15,458 nt of DNA from Pseudomonadota bacterium (lineage in GTDB: Bacteria; Pseudomonadota; Alphaproteobacteria; Rhizobiales; Xanthobacteraceae). The notes under the pieces are model-generated. The model ran no database searches and was not told the origin of the DNA. It saw only the letters and a list, made by a program, of their open reading frames with translations. The position numbers and the translations under genes were made by a program. This document shows, piece by piece, positions 14,729 to 15,458 of the stretch (positions are counted from its first letter, which is position 1; every line of letters starts with the position of its first letter). The stretch spans positions 1 through 15,458 of the forward strand of contig JAJYAH010000070.1 in NCBI GenBank assembly GCA_021779635.1. The letters are read 5' to 3'.

Positions 14729-15328
14729 ATGGGAGCGGCGGTATCGATCACCCGACTTGATCTGACGGCTTCAGAGCTTCGCAAGGCGGCAAGCGGGGAG
14801 AAGAATAGTGCCGCGGCGCGTCGGATACTTGCGCTTGCGCTGGTGCTCGATGGCTTGGACCGCAAAACGGCGGCCGAAACCTGCGGCATGGACCGTCAGA
14901 CCTTGCGGGACTGGGTGCACCGTTACAACGCCGCGGGACTCGTCGGGCTTCGCAATCTCAAATCGCCAGGTCCCGGATCAAAACTCACGGCGCGGCAGCA
15001 GGCCGAATTGGCCGAGCTTGTCGAGGCCGGCCCCGACCCCGCGGTGCACGGGGTAGTGCGTTGGCGGCGGGTCGATCTGCGCGACGAATTGCAGCGGCGC
15101 TTCGGTGTCGCGCTACATGAGCGTTCGGTCGGGAAGGTTCTAGCCAAGCTCGGCTACCGCAAACTGTCGGTAAGGCCCCGCCACCCACAGGCTGACGAAG
15201 AAGCCCAGGAGGCGTTTAAAAAAACTTCGCCGCGACAGTCAGAGCACAAATCCCCGACCGCGCCAAAGGCAAGCCGATCGAAATCTGGTTCCAAGATGAG
15301 GCCCGGATCGGCCAGCAGGGCACGCTGA
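14729..15328 (+). CDS. IS630-family transposase, first frame (N-terminal HTH part)
   Basis: ATG 14729 has GAGGAG 8 nt upstream. The N-terminus is the IS630-type helix-turn-helix region: RRILALALVLDGLDRKTAAE, then CGMDRQTLRDWVHRYNAAGL, then VGLRNLKSPGPGS. A second winged HTH follows, with RWRRVDLRDELQRRFGVALH and VLAKLGYRKLSVRPRHP. At the A7 run 15218-15224 the family homology leaves this frame; the remaining 30 or so codons to TGA 15326-15328 are not IS-like. Function as a complete enzyme requires moving into the frame starting at 15223. Confidence 0.8.
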   Translation: MGAAVSITRLDLTASELRKAASGEKNSAAARRILALALVLDGLDRKTAAETCGMDRQTLRDWVHRYNAAGLVGLRNLKSPGPGSKLTARQQAELAELVEAGPDPAVHGVVRWRRVDLRDELQRRFGVALHERSVGKVLAKLGYRKLSVRPRHPQADEEAQEAFKKTSPRQSEHKSPTAPKASRSKSGSKMRPGSASRAR

Positions 15329-15458
15329 CCCGCGTCTGGGCCAAGCGTGGAACGAGGCCCCGCGCGCCACACGACCGACGCTACGACTGGGCCTACCTGT
15401 TCGGCGCGGCCTGTCCGCAACGTCGCGTCGCAGCAGGCTTGGTCATGCCGGCGGCGAA
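15223..15458 (+). CDS. IS630-family transposase, second frame (catalytic part, runs off window)
   Basis: In the -1 frame after the A7 run the sequence reads NFAATVRAQIP, then KGKPIEIWFQDEARIGQQGT, then TRVWAKRGTRPRAPHDRRYD and WAYLFGAACPQ. FQDEARIG carries the first Asp of the IS630 DDE triad; the other catalytic residues lie beyond the window. The fit to the first frame is seamless if ribosomes slip back one nucleotide, or RNA polymerase adds one A, at AAAAAAAC. Either a programmed frameshift or a simple inactivating deletion would look like this. Confidence 0.75.

Larger units (their letters stand above)
14643..15458 (+). mobile_element. IS630-family insertion sequence (right part outside window)
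   Basis: Contains an IS630-type transposase on the plus strand and continues beyond the window. The exact left end is unclear: IS630 elements insert at TA, and TA occurs at 14641-14642 and at 14668-14669, either of which could be the target. The terminal region has two near-identical direct repeats (14653-14666 and 14687-14700). It is a different element from the remnant near 436-747, whose end sequence is unlike this one. Confidence 0.75.

Noticed and set aside
1..15458. CRISPR arrays, toxin-antitoxin pairs, phage genes, tRNA or rRNA
   Set aside because: No regularly spaced repeats, clover-leaf sequences, rRNA-like blocks, paired small toxin/antitoxin genes or phage structural proteins were seen on either strand.

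Overview
The window looks like the chromosome of a high-GC alphaproteobacterium, most likely from the Bradyrhizobium/Rhodopseudomonas/Afipia group. This rests on codon use, the branched-chain-amino-acid-type (HAAT) ABC operon, the PAS-rich sensor protein and the particular mix of IS630, IS701 and IS3 remnants. It is inference: no RNA marker gene is present.

Layout. Positions 2-436 hold the C-terminal third of an acyl-CoA dehydrogenase. A decayed IS630-type transposase remnant abuts it (about 436-747, minus strand). A multi-PAS sensor gene follows (813-4067, plus strand) and is broken at least three ways: a 1260-bp IS701-like element inserted at 2189-3448 with a 4-bp target duplication, a separate 1-nt frameshift near 3517, and a missing C-terminal output domain.

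The intact core runs from 4210 to 12353. An IclR-family regulator (minus strand) is divergent from a tightly packed plus-strand operon: short-chain dehydrogenase (SDR), FAD-dependent dehydrogenase resembling 3-ketosteroid dehydrogenases and fumarate reductases, periplasmic binding protein with a Tat-like signal, two LivH/LivM permeases and two LivG/LivF ATPases. A perfect 16-bp palindrome lies in the divergent promoter region and is the obvious candidate operator. Together the genes suggest IclR-controlled uptake and oxidation of a small organic acid, possibly alicyclic or terpenoid/steroid-like, with the acyl-CoA dehydrogenase perhaps acting in later beta-oxidation. The substrate cannot be read from the sequence.

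After livF the operon seems to have continued into another gene (from 12420), which now runs into an IS3-family remnant (to about 13234) whose transposase has lost its catalytic Glu through an in-frame deletion. A roughly 300-bp stretch with a promoter-like sequence, a 48-codon ORF and a hairpin leads to a second SDR (13532-14338), clearly paralogous to the first. The window ends in an IS630 element (from about 14643) whose transposase is split over an A7 run.

No tRNA, rRNA, CRISPR array, phage structural gene or defence system was seen. The most informative features are the regulated transport/oxidation operon and the layers of IS damage around it; I saw no clearly new kind of system.
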